A stretch of DNA of 64,000 nt, taken from positions 1-64,000 of the forward strand of contig CAZZAO010000006.1 in the NCBI GenBank assembly GCA_964652205.1, given 5' to 3'. The stretch is from ZC4RG36 sp964652205. GTDB lineage: Bacteria > Chloroflexota > Anaerolineae > Aggregatilineales > Phototrophicaceae. Below are positions 41,955-48,844 of the stretch, piece after piece; within the stretch, counting starts at the first letter, position 1, and every line of letters starts with the position of its first letter. Below the pieces are notes generated by a model. It had not been told where the DNA came from. It saw nothing but the letters and a program-made list of their open reading frames with translations, and did no database searches. A program made the position numbers and the translations under genes.

Positions 41955-43309
41955 GATTCAGCGACGAAGGCGAGGCCATCACCTACATTTTCCGCTCGCT
42001 GCGTAAGCTGCACGGGCAGGAACGCGGCCCCGACGAGATCAGCCGCACCACGCAGCCGACGCTCGACCTGCTGCATCGGCGCGACCTGATTGACCCGCGG
42101 GTTGAATTTGCGGTCGTCACCGGCAGCAAGGGCAAAGGCTCGACCACCGCCATCACCGCCCGGCTGCTCCAGTCGCTCGGCCATACCGTCGGCATGATGA
42201 CCAGCCCGCATCTCGTCAGCTACCGCGAGCGCATCCGCGTCAACGGACGCGCTATCCCCGAAGCCGACCTGCTCCGCATCCTCGACGACCTCGCGCCGGA
42301 CATCGACGAGATCGAGGCGCACCTGAGCGCGTCGCAGTATTTCAGCCCGCAGGGTCAATTCCTCGCCGTCGCGCTGCGCTGGTTCGCCGAACAGGGCGTC
42401 GCCGCCGCCGTCCTCGAAGTCGGGCGCGGCGGGCGCTTCGACGATATCGCGGTTGTCCCCAACCAACTGTCGCTGTTCACGCCGATCATGCTCGAACACC
42501 GCGAATATCTGGGGCCAACGCTGGAACGGATCGCATGGCATAAAGCCGGGATTATCAAGCCGGGCAGTTACGCTTACAGCGTGCCGCAGCCGTCCGAAGT
42601 GCTTGAAGTCCTTCAGTCCGAAGCCGACCAGCTCGGCGCGGAGTTCGCCTGGATCGCGCCGATGGATATGGGCCAGTATCTCGGCGAGGCGAGTGACGGC
42701 GCGCGGATGCGGCTGAGTCGCTATGGCGAGCTGACCCTGTCGCTGCACGGGCGCTATCAGGTCGATAATGCCACGCTGGCCGTGCAGGGCGCGGGCAACA
42801 TGCACGCCCGCCTGAGCGGCCCTGCGCACGGCTCGCCGGACTACGTCGAACGCATTCGCGCCGGACTATCGAGCGTCATCTGGCCGGGGCGGCTGCAAAA
42901 GTTACAGGACGCGCCCGCCGTCTATCTCGATGGCGCGATCAACGCCGAGTCGGCGCGCCTGCTCGCGCGCAGCCTCGGCAGCGGGCTGGCCGAACCGGTC
43001 ATCGCCATCATTGCCGTGCCGACCGACAAGGACTCTACCGGCGTCTACCGCGAGTTAGCGCTGCTCGCCGAGACACTGATTCTGACCGAGACGGCGCGTA
43101 ACCCGATTCTGCACTGGGCCGTGCCTGAAACCGCGCTCGCTGCCGCCCGGCGCTTCAACTCCGACTCGCGCTACGCGCCCGACCTCAGCGCGGCAGTCGG
43201 GCAGGCAAAGGCGCTGGCAGGTTCCACCGGGACAATCCTGATCGTCGGCACGCAGTCGATCATCGCCGACGCCGTCGCGCTCTGGGGCCTGAGCTACGAG
43301 CAAATCTGA
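41951..43309 (+). CDS. folC: Folylpolyglutamate synthase/dihydrofolate synthase
   Basis: A 452-residue Mur-ligase-family enzyme that adds glutamate to (dihydro)folate. The ATP loop is VVTGSKGKGSTTAI (58-65 core; most homologs have TNGKGS), followed by GMMTSPHLVSYRERIRVNG, LEVGRGGRFDD, HREYLGPTLERIAWHKAGI and the C-terminal domain with YLDGAINAESARLLA. Slightly longer than usual. The ATG overlaps the stop of the GT39-like gene 2, an odd companion; a role of the gene in modifying another glutamate acceptor cannot be excluded but the folate function is the simplest. Confidence 0.88.
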   Translation: MRFSDEGEAITYIFRSLRKLHGQERGPDEISRTTQPTLDLLHRRDLIDPRVEFAVVTGSKGKGSTTAITARLLQSLGHTVGMMTSPHLVSYRERIRVNGRAIPEADLLRILDDLAPDIDEIEAHLSASQYFSPQGQFLAVALRWFAEQGVAAAVLEVGRGGRFDDIAVVPNQLSLFTPIMLEHREYLGPTLERIAWHKAGIIKPGSYAYSVPQPSEVLEVLQSEADQLGAEFAWIAPMDMGQYLGEASDGARMRLSRYGELTLSLHGRYQVDNATLAVQGAGNMHARLSGPAHGSPDYVERIRAGLSSVIWPGRLQKLQDAPAVYLDGAINAESARLLARSLGSGLAEPVIAIIAVPTDKDSTGVYRELALLAETLILTETARNPILHWAVPETALAAARRFNSDSRYAPDLSAAVGQAKALAGSTGTILIVGTQSIIADAVALWGLSYEQI

Positions 43310-43416
43310 TGAACTAACGACCAGGCTTCCAACCAGCGCCAGATTGCCGCCACAATCTTAATGTCGTCCTAAACATTATCCGCAATACTGTCTGTAACGA
43401 CATCAAGGAGGGCGGG

Positions 43417-44199
43417 ATGCTGTTAACCGACAAAGTTGCACTGGTCACGGGGGCGAGTTCCGGCATTGGCGAGGCGGCAGCGCGACTGCTGGCGAAAGAG
43501 GGCGCGAGCGCCGGCGTACTCGGTCGCAATCATGACAGGACGCGCAAGGTCGTCGAGGAGATCGAGCGCGACGGCGGCAAGGCGACACTGCTGCTGGCCG
43601 ATGTCGCCAGCCCATCGGCGCTCAAGGGCGCAATCGACCAGCTCGCGCGGCAGTATGGGACAGTCGATATCGTCATTGCCAACGCGGGAGTCAACGGCAC
43701 GTGGGCGCCGCTCGATATGCTGACCCTCGACGACTACGACAAGACGATGGACACCAACTTCAAGAGTACCTTCATGACGGTCAAGTTTGCGCTGCCCTAC
43801 CTCAAGCGCGGCGGCGGCGCGATTGTCGTCACGTCCTCGGTCAACGGGACACGGATATTCAGCAATTCAGGCGCGACACTCTACGCCTGCTCGAAAGCGG
43901 CGCAGGTGGCCTTCGTCAAGATGACGGCCATCGAACTGGCGCAGGACAAAATCCGCATCAACGTCGTCTGTCCGGGCGCGATTGAGACACAAATCGAGGA
44001 CAGCACGCAGAAGAAGGACGTCGAGCGCGCCAAAATTCCGGTCGAGTTCCCGGAAGGTCAGATCCCGCTGACCGGTGGCGAGCCGGGGGAAGCCGACGAT
44101 GTGGCGCAATTGATGCTGTTTCTGGTTTCCGATGGCGCGAAACATATCACCGGAACCGAGGTCTGGATCGACGGCGGCCAATCACTGCTGCAAGGGTAA
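43417..44199 (+). CDS. Short-chain dehydrogenase/reductase (SDR)
   Basis: A 260-residue classical SDR using NAD(P)H. TGASSGIGEA (11-20) is the cofactor loop, IANAGV the structural motif, and the catalytic set is Ser140/141, Tyr156 and Lys160 (LYACSKAA). IRINVVCPGAIETQ and the C-terminal TGTEVWIDGGQSL are standard. ADVASP at the end of the third strand suggests NAD or NADP cannot be told easily. Ribosome site AGGAGGGCGGG. Single gene; substrate unknown. Confidence 0.88.
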   Translation: MLLTDKVALVTGASSGIGEAAARLLAKEGASAGVLGRNHDRTRKVVEEIERDGGKATLLLADVASPSALKGAIDQLARQYGTVDIVIANAGVNGTWAPLDMLTLDDYDKTMDTNFKSTFMTVKFALPYLKRGGGAIVVTSSVNGTRIFSNSGATLYACSKAAQVAFVKMTAIELAQDKIRINVVCPGAIETQIEDSTQKKDVERAKIPVEFPEGQIPLTGGEPGEADDVAQLMLFLVSDGAKHITGTEVWIDGGQSLLQG

Positions 44200-44273
44200 G
44201 CATCACTTTTGACAGGACGTGGCGAACACTCGTTCAGAAACGTCCGTTATGGATCACTATTTGAGCGACAATT

Positions 44274-44311
44274 TTCGGTTCGCGGCGCGAACAATCGCAC
44301 CCACAAAGCGC
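44274..44311. repeat. GTTCGCGG-CGCGA hairpin repeat, copy 2 (degenerate)
   Basis: TTTTCGGTTCGCGGCGCGAA with a following TCGCACCC arm matches the repeat at 22136 with a few changes. The reading frames over it (44209-44592) are not convincing genes. Confidence 0.45.
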
Positions 44312-44371
44312 CTGTACAATGGCTTTATCTATCAGTCATATCAGGCAGAAGGCGTGCGCGTGTTCTTCGTC

Positions 44372-44893
44372 CTAGCCTGTACCGATGTCCAGCCAGTTTC
44401 GAGCGCGGATTTGTTCTAACTGCTGACTCGACCATCCCATATAGTCACGCAGAAAGACTGGCGGAAGTACCACCTCAACTCGGTCGTGAAGCGCTTGATT
44501 CGCCTCATAGCGCTCTGTTAAATCCTTATCATTCGTCACCAGACAATCGACCCGCGCATTCATCGCTGCGAGCGCGACGTGAACATCTTTAGGATCACGG
44601 ATCAGGTTGATTCTGGCACTTAATTCCGCATCCGAAGGGGTAGGCATCTCCTCATAGTCACTCATGTGCAAAGTCTCAATGAAGATGTCGAGGAAATCTG
44701 GCTCGATCTGAGCAATAGTTTCCGCTGCTTCCTGGATAATTCGCGCCGTCAGCACCAGCCGGTAATGGCCTTTGACAGCGTGCTGAACCACTTCGTAGGG
44801 CCAGCGAGGCCAGATGGTTCCGGCTACCAGGACATTCGCATCAATCAATACGCGAAACTCATCGACCAGAGCGACGACCATAATTTTGCTCAT
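44372..44893 (-). CDS. PIN-domain toxin (VapC-like)
   Basis: A 173-residue PIN-domain protein, probably an RNase toxin. The acidic active site is visible as RVLIDANVLVAGT (first Asp), EEAETI-like helix QEAAETIAQ, and DPKDVHVALAAMNARVDCLVTNDKDL with the second and third Asp. The ATG is at 44893, or 44881, both inside the last codons of the antitoxin gene, so translation is coupled. It is longer than minimal VapC proteins; the PIN_3 type fits. Transcribed with the antitoxin from the palindrome at 45222. Confidence 0.8.
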   Translation of the reverse strand: MSKIMVVALVDEFRVLIDANVLVAGTIWPRWPYEVVQHAVKGHYRLVLTARIIQEAAETIAQIEPDFLDIFIETLHMSDYEEMPTPSDAELSARINLIRDPKDVHVALAAMNARVDCLVTNDKDLTERYEANQALHDRVEVVLPPVFLRDYMGWSSQQLEQIRARNWLDIGTG

Positions 44894-45212
44894 AAAGTTG
44901 CTGGCGAATTTCCTCAGTTTTTTGCATCACTTCTTCCTCTGTAAGGCCGCTTTGCGCAGCTGCTTCTCCAATGGTGCGCGCCGCTTCTCGCAACCGTCGC
45001 AGACGTTCCTGCCGATCCAGGTCGCGCCCTTCGCGTTCCTGCATAAGGGCCTCGTATTCGGCGACCGACAGAATCACAACGACTGGCAAGTCGTCTTTCT
45101 CGACAATGAAATGTTCTTTCCCCGTGTAAGCGCGACGAATAAGATCGCCGAACTGACGATGCGCTTTGGTCGCGGGAATAGTCACCGACTGTGACATTTT
45201 ATGCGCCATCAT
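44859..45212 (-). CDS. Phd/YefM-type antitoxin
   Basis: A 117-residue antitoxin of the Phd/YefM group. The N-terminal DNA-binding part SQSVTIPATKAHRQFGDLIR with HFIVEKDDLPVVVILSVAEYEAL is typical, and the charged, flexible C-terminal half (RQERLRRLREAARTIGE, EEVMQKTEEIRQQLYE) would wrap the toxin. It overlaps the toxin gene and is preceded by a palindromic operator ten bases upstream. Confidence 0.8.
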   Translation of the reverse strand: MMAHKMSQSVTIPATKAHRQFGDLIRRAYTGKEHFIVEKDDLPVVVILSVAEYEALMQEREGRDLDRQERLRRLREAARTIGEAAAQSGLTEEEVMQKTEEIRQQLYEQNYGRRSGR

Positions 45213-45221
45213 TCACACCTG

Positions 45222-45251
45222 AATACGTACTATTGAGCAATCATACGTATT
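45222..45251 (-). promoter_or_regulatory. Palindromic operator of the toxin-antitoxin operon
   Basis: AATACGTA (45222-45229) and its exact complement TACGTATT (45244-45251) flank an inner ATTG/CAAT pair, giving a 30-base near-palindrome centred between 45236 and 45237. It ends ten bases before the antitoxin ATG and stands out by its AT richness. Autoregulation by the antitoxin is the usual scheme for such operons. Confidence 0.7.
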
Positions 45252-45411
45252 ATTTACCCGGCCAGAAGCGAATGTCAACCTCGGTCATAGAACTCCTGAC
45301 TGAATCCATTCAAGTCAGGTGCGCCAGCAAACGCCAGTGCGATCTGTGATACACTCAACCGATAAATGGTCTGAGGTTACAGGCACTGACCGACCGCACG
45401 AGGGCGAAGTC

Positions 45412-45554
45412 ATGAACACCAGTGTCTATATAGCCGTCATCAGCAGGACGGCGAATGGTGAATTGGCTGGATCGAAGAAATTGGCGGCACAAACTATCAG
45501 GAAACAGTGGAAGCAATCGGCGAGGACTATCAGGAAGAACTCATTCGGCTATGA
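45412..45554 (+). pseudogene. hicB: hicB antitoxin remnant
   Basis: ATG at 45412 (GAGGG upstream) opens MNTSVYIAVISRTANG, the usual short HicB start; after one frame change near 45455 it continues GWIEEIGGTNYQETVEAIGE and ends EELIRL with a TGA that overlaps the hicA ATG. The total of 143 bases is not a multiple of three. HicB is the antitoxin of HicA. Confidence 0.6.
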
Positions 45555-45748
45555 AGCGTGTCGATCTGATCCAGCACCTGCGCGCCAACAGATGCGAACT
45601 TCTTCGAGAAGGGGAAGGCATTCATGATAGCCGAATCCGGCGCTCAATCGTCGCTCCGCCGTGCCACAACACAGCGAAATCAATAGATAACCCGCTCAGA
45701 AAAAGCTGTAAAGACCTGAGCATTCCGCCGCCTGAAAATCGACAGTAA
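45551..45748 (+). pseudogene. hicA: hicA mRNA-interferase remnant
   Basis: ATG at 45551 gives MKRVDLIQHLRANRCELLRE, the HicA N-terminus. The expected NPALNRRSAVPQHSEINR follows in a second frame (about 45638-45684) and CKDLSIPPPENRQ in the first frame again at the end. The key Ser-His dipeptide after GCELLREGG is broken at the first shift (GIHDS). So at least two indels have disabled the toxin. Confidence 0.65.
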
Positions 45749-45752
45749 TTGA

Positions 45753-46934
45753 TTGCGCCGCGTTACCTTGAATATCCTCCACGTCACGCCCTATTTCGCG
45801 CCTGCCTATGCCTTCGGCGGAGTCGTCCGCGCCGCCGAGGGACTGACGCGCGCGCTGGCCGCCCGCGGTCATCAGGTCACAGTGCTGACAACCGACGCGC
45901 TCGCGCCAGGAAAGCGCGTCGCCGCTCACGACGAAACCCTGAACGGCGTCCGCGTCGTCCGCGTCCCCAATGCGCTCCCACGCGGCATGTTCAACCTGTC
46001 GAGTCCGCTCGGTCTGGGCGCGGCGGCACGTCGGCTGATCGCAGAGGCCGACGTCATCCACGTCCACGAGTTTCGCACCGTCGAGAACCTGATCGTCACG
46101 CCGATTGCCGAAGCGCTGCATAAGCCGCTGCTGCTCTCGCCGCACGGCACGCTGACGCTCGATACCGGGCGCAGCCAGGTCAAGTTCGCGTGGGATCGGC
46201 TCCTGAGCCGCCGGGTCGCGCGGCGCTTCGATCAGGTCGTCGGGCTGACACCAGCCGAGGCCGACGAAGCGGAAAGGTACTGGCGTCAGTTCGGCGCGCC
46301 GGCGAAACCGATTGCTTTCAGCGTCATTCCCAACGGCGTCAATCCCGATGAGTTCGCGCAGCCCGCCGGACGCGACACCTTCCGCCAGCAGTACGCGCTC
46401 GGCGATGGGCCGGTCTGTCTGTTTATGGCGCGGCTGCATCCACGGAAAGGGCCGCAGATTCTGGCGCAGGCGTTCCGCGAAGTGGCGCTGCCCGACACGC
46501 GGCTGGTGCTTGCCGGGCCGGACGAAGGCGCGCTGGCGCTGGCACGCCCTTATTTCGATTCGCGCATCGTCGTCACCGGCTATCTCGGCACAGAGGCACG
46601 GCTGGCCGCCTTAGCCGCCGCCGATCTGTTCGCCCTGCCCGCCGTCGGCGAAGGGATGCCGATGGGCGTGCTTGAAGCGCTGGCTGCCGGGCTGCCAGTG
46701 ATCGTCTCGCCGGGCTGCCACCTGCCGGAAGTGGCACAGGCAGGCGCAGGACTCGAAGTCGCTGCCGAGCCGGGCGCGCTGGCCGCCACGCTCAGTCGCC
46801 TGCTCTCGGACGCCGACGAACGCGCCGCAATGGGCGCGGCGGCACGGCTGCTCGTCCGCCAGCGCTTCACCTGGGACACCGTCGCCGCGCAGTATGAAAC
46901 CATCTATAGGGGACTGAGTGAAAAGAAGGACTGA
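45753..46934 (+). CDS. Family 4 glycosyltransferase (GT4)
   Basis: A 393-residue GT-B fold transferase using a nucleotide sugar. The N-terminal domain has ILHVTPYFAPAYAFGGVVRA and DVIHVHEFRTVENL; the C-terminal donor domain has FMARLHPRKGPQILAQAF, RLVLAGPDEG and the EX7E motif EGMPMGVLE then ALAAGLPVIVS. It starts at a TTG (45753), only a few bases after the hicA remnant; another TTG at 45768 is possible. Its last codons (EKKD) lie in a heptamer repeat that mirrors the end of the convergent transferase gene. Confidence 0.85.
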   Translation: MRRVTLNILHVTPYFAPAYAFGGVVRAAEGLTRALAARGHQVTVLTTDALAPGKRVAAHDETLNGVRVVRVPNALPRGMFNLSSPLGLGAAARRLIAEADVIHVHEFRTVENLIVTPIAEALHKPLLLSPHGTLTLDTGRSQVKFAWDRLLSRRVARRFDQVVGLTPAEADEAERYWRQFGAPAKPIAFSVIPNGVNPDEFAQPAGRDTFRQQYALGDGPVCLFMARLHPRKGPQILAQAFREVALPDTRLVLAGPDEGALALARPYFDSRIVVTGYLGTEARLAALAAADLFALPAVGEGMPMGVLEALAAGLPVIVSPGCHLPEVAQAGAGLEVAAEPGALAATLSRLLSDADERAAMGAAARLLVRQRFTWDTVAAQYETIYRGLSEKKD

Positions 46935-46950
46935 GGACTGAGTAAAAGAA
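46911..46950. repeat. Heptamer array, left arm (GGACTGA type)
   Basis: GGACTGA at 46911, 46928 and 46935 with AAAAGAA-like units between. It covers the stop of the GT4 gene and is roughly the reverse complement of 47009-47034. Confidence 0.65.
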
Positions 46951-46965
46951 AAAACCAGCTACGCG

Positions 46966-47034
46966 CTCGGTCTTTTCTCGGTTCCCGGTTCAAGGCTCTC
47001 GGTTCTTCTTTCTATTCAGTCCTCAATCCTTCCT
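46966..47034. repeat. Heptamer arrays: TCTCGGT type, then TCAGTCC right arm
   Basis: CTCGGT/CCGGTT/GGCTCTC units at 46966-47007 resemble the array at 9483. TCAGTCC and TCAATCC at 47016-47029 pair with the left arm at 46926-46950, so the convergent transcripts can fold here; this may end both of them. The right arm encodes the ERKD end of the minus-strand gene. Confidence 0.6.
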
Positions 47035-48423
47035 TTCTGGCACGAGATAGCCGTCACGGTACCAGTCCATGACAACGCTGCGGATCGCGCCGCGTTCGGC
47101 AGCCTGAGACAGCGTGAACGGGCCGCTGCCGACCAGCCCGATCAGCAGCGGATCGTCATGATAGGTCGCCAGAAAGTCGTGATAGATGCCACGCGCCGAG
47201 CGATAGCACCACGGCGCAAGCCTGAAGCATGTGCGGTCGTCAATCGGCGTGTAACGATAGATCAGGTCGTCGAGATGCCGCGCGCTGACGATCACATCCT
47301 CGTAGGCGCTCAACATCTTCTCGTGACCGTAGCGCGCCCGCATGAAGTCGCGCATTGCTGGCGACGTCCGTTTGCGCTGGTGGATGATGTCTGCCGCCAG
47401 CGCCGCCGCTGTCTCGATATCGCCGAAGTCAATCAGGTTCGACAGCGCTTCGGGAAACAGCTCACGGTTTGAGGCGACGCGGACGACAATGGCGGGCGTC
47501 CCGCAGCCGAGCGATTCCCAGGCGACGTTGCCAAAGGCTTCGATAACGCTGCCGAGGCACAGCGTCACCCGGCCCAGACTATAATAAGCGGGCATCAGGT
47601 GTTCAGGAATCCAGTCATGAAAGACGAAATGCCCGGTCAGGCCGCGCTGGTCGATCTGCTGCCGCAGGCCGTCATAAAATGCTTTGACGTCCGGCGCAAG
47701 GGTCGTGTCAATCCACATTGGGACGAGCACGCGCAGCCGCGACAGGCCGTACTCATGCACCAGTTTATCGGCTACGGCAATCGTCTGGAAAATCCCTTTC
47801 GAGGCATCGGGCCGGTGCGGATAGAGCACAAGGTCATCGGCAGGATCGACCGGGATGCGTTTCAGAATTTCGTCGGTCGGCGTCGGCTGGTAATAGCTCC
47901 AGTCGAAGCCGTTGTGGATCAGGCGGATGCGGTCGGCGTAGCCAGGGAAGAAGCGCCCGGCGGTCTGTTCCAGCGTGGCGACCTGATGCTCGGACACCAG
48001 AATCAGCCGGTCGCCGCGAAACAGGAAAGCCGACTGCATGGTTTCAGGGAAGACCAGCGCGCGCAGGCTGACGACCGTCGGCACATGGCGGTAGACATAG
48101 GGAAAGACGAAGCCGCCGTCGTGCAGGTAAAAACGGTCGGCATCGCGCAGGGAGTCGCCTAAATCCTGCACCGCCGCCGCGAGGTTGAAAACCGGCGTGT
48201 CATAGGGTTCAGGATACGGCTGCTTGAAGCGGAAGATTGGCACGACCTGCGCTCGCTCATGCCAGCGAAACGACTCCAGCGAGTCGGCGCGGCGCGTTGC
48301 CAGCACCGTCACGTCGTGGTCGCGCTCAGCCAGATAGACGGCGATGCGTTTGAGCTGCTTTTGCGCCCCGCCCATCGCGCGGTCAGGAAAGAGCGGCGTC
48401 ATCGAGAACATCACGATTTTCAC
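47023..48423 (-). CDS. Glycosyltransferase, GT4-like with C-terminal extension
   Basis: A 466-residue GT-B transferase. The start IVMFSMTPLFPDRAMGGAQK then RIAVYLAERDHDVTVLATRR is the acceptor domain; the donor domain has DLVLYPHRPDASKGIFQ and EAFGNVAWESLGCGTPAIVV with the EX7E pair. Unlike the other transferase it carries about 100 extra residues at the end (YTPIDDRTCFRLAPWCYRSA to MDWYRDGYLVPERKD), perhaps a helical tail. GTG start with AAGGAT about ten bases upstream. Donor and acceptor unknown; likely part of the surface-glycan set. Confidence 0.8.
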   Translation of the reverse strand: MKIVMFSMTPLFPDRAMGGAQKQLKRIAVYLAERDHDVTVLATRRADSLESFRWHERAQVVPIFRFKQPYPEPYDTPVFNLAAAVQDLGDSLRDADRFYLHDGGFVFPYVYRHVPTVVSLRALVFPETMQSAFLFRGDRLILVSEHQVATLEQTAGRFFPGYADRIRLIHNGFDWSYYQPTPTDEILKRIPVDPADDLVLYPHRPDASKGIFQTIAVADKLVHEYGLSRLRVLVPMWIDTTLAPDVKAFYDGLRQQIDQRGLTGHFVFHDWIPEHLMPAYYSLGRVTLCLGSVIEAFGNVAWESLGCGTPAIVVRVASNRELFPEALSNLIDFGDIETAAALAADIIHQRKRTSPAMRDFMRARYGHEKMLSAYEDVIVSARHLDDLIYRYTPIDDRTCFRLAPWCYRSARGIYHDFLATYHDDPLLIGLVGSGPFTLSQAAERGAIRSVVMDWYRDGYLVPERKD

Positions 48424-48516
48424 AGATCAAAATCCTTACAGGGTTGGCAACCATGCGAACAAATCGATCCGTTCAGCGGATTTAAGCTTCCATCGGGGCG
48501 CGATGGTTCGCGCCGA

Positions 48517-48562
48517 CCTCACCCCCTGTCCCCCTCTCCGCAAGCAGAGAGGGGGGACTGGG
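48517..48562. repeat. GC-rich palindromic repeat, copy 6
   Basis: CCTCACCCCCTGTCC, then CCTCTCCGC and GCAGAGAGGGG arms. Preceded by a small hairpin GGGGCGCGATGGTTCGCGCC. Confidence 0.7.
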
Positions 48563-48591
48563 CACAACCAATCGCACTTTCGTAGGGGCTG

Positions 48592-48741
48592 CCCATAGAC
48601 ACCAACTTAAGCGCCAATATCCAACCTCACCCACAGGCCGGGAGGGGGTTTCACCGCTGGTTTGCTCCCCTCTCTGTACACGGAGAGGGGCCGGGGGTGA
48701 GGTTTCTTAAGCAGCATGATCCTTAAGTTGGCGCCTATGGG
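48592..48741. mobile_element. 150-bp inverted-repeat element enclosing a palindromic repeat
   Basis: CCCATAGACACCAACTTAAG (48592-48611) and the reverse complement of 48722-48741 differ at only two of 20 positions, so the interval has MITE-like ends. No clear target-site duplication is visible. Inside is palindromic repeat copy 7 (48625-48702). Together with copy 6 it fills the 421-base gap 48424-48844, in which I see no gene. Confidence 0.55.
48625..48702. repeat. GC-rich palindromic repeat, copy 7 (double)
   Basis: CCTCACCCACAGGCCGGGAG on the left and GAGAGGGGCCGGGGGTGAGG on the right, each half related to copies 3 and 5, joined by GGTTTCACCGCTGGTTTGC. Confidence 0.7.
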
Positions 48742-48844
48742 GCATGAGGCATCATGTCCGACCTTATCACCTGAGGCGCGCAAAGCGACGCTGAACGCTG
48801 TAGATTGTACTTTTACATTCGTAAGGCAATAATGAGACTTTGAC

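Noticed and set aside
44209..44592. Overlapping small frames after the SDR gene
   Set aside because: They run over a hairpin repeat and into the PIN gene antisense; no ribosome site or conserved wording.
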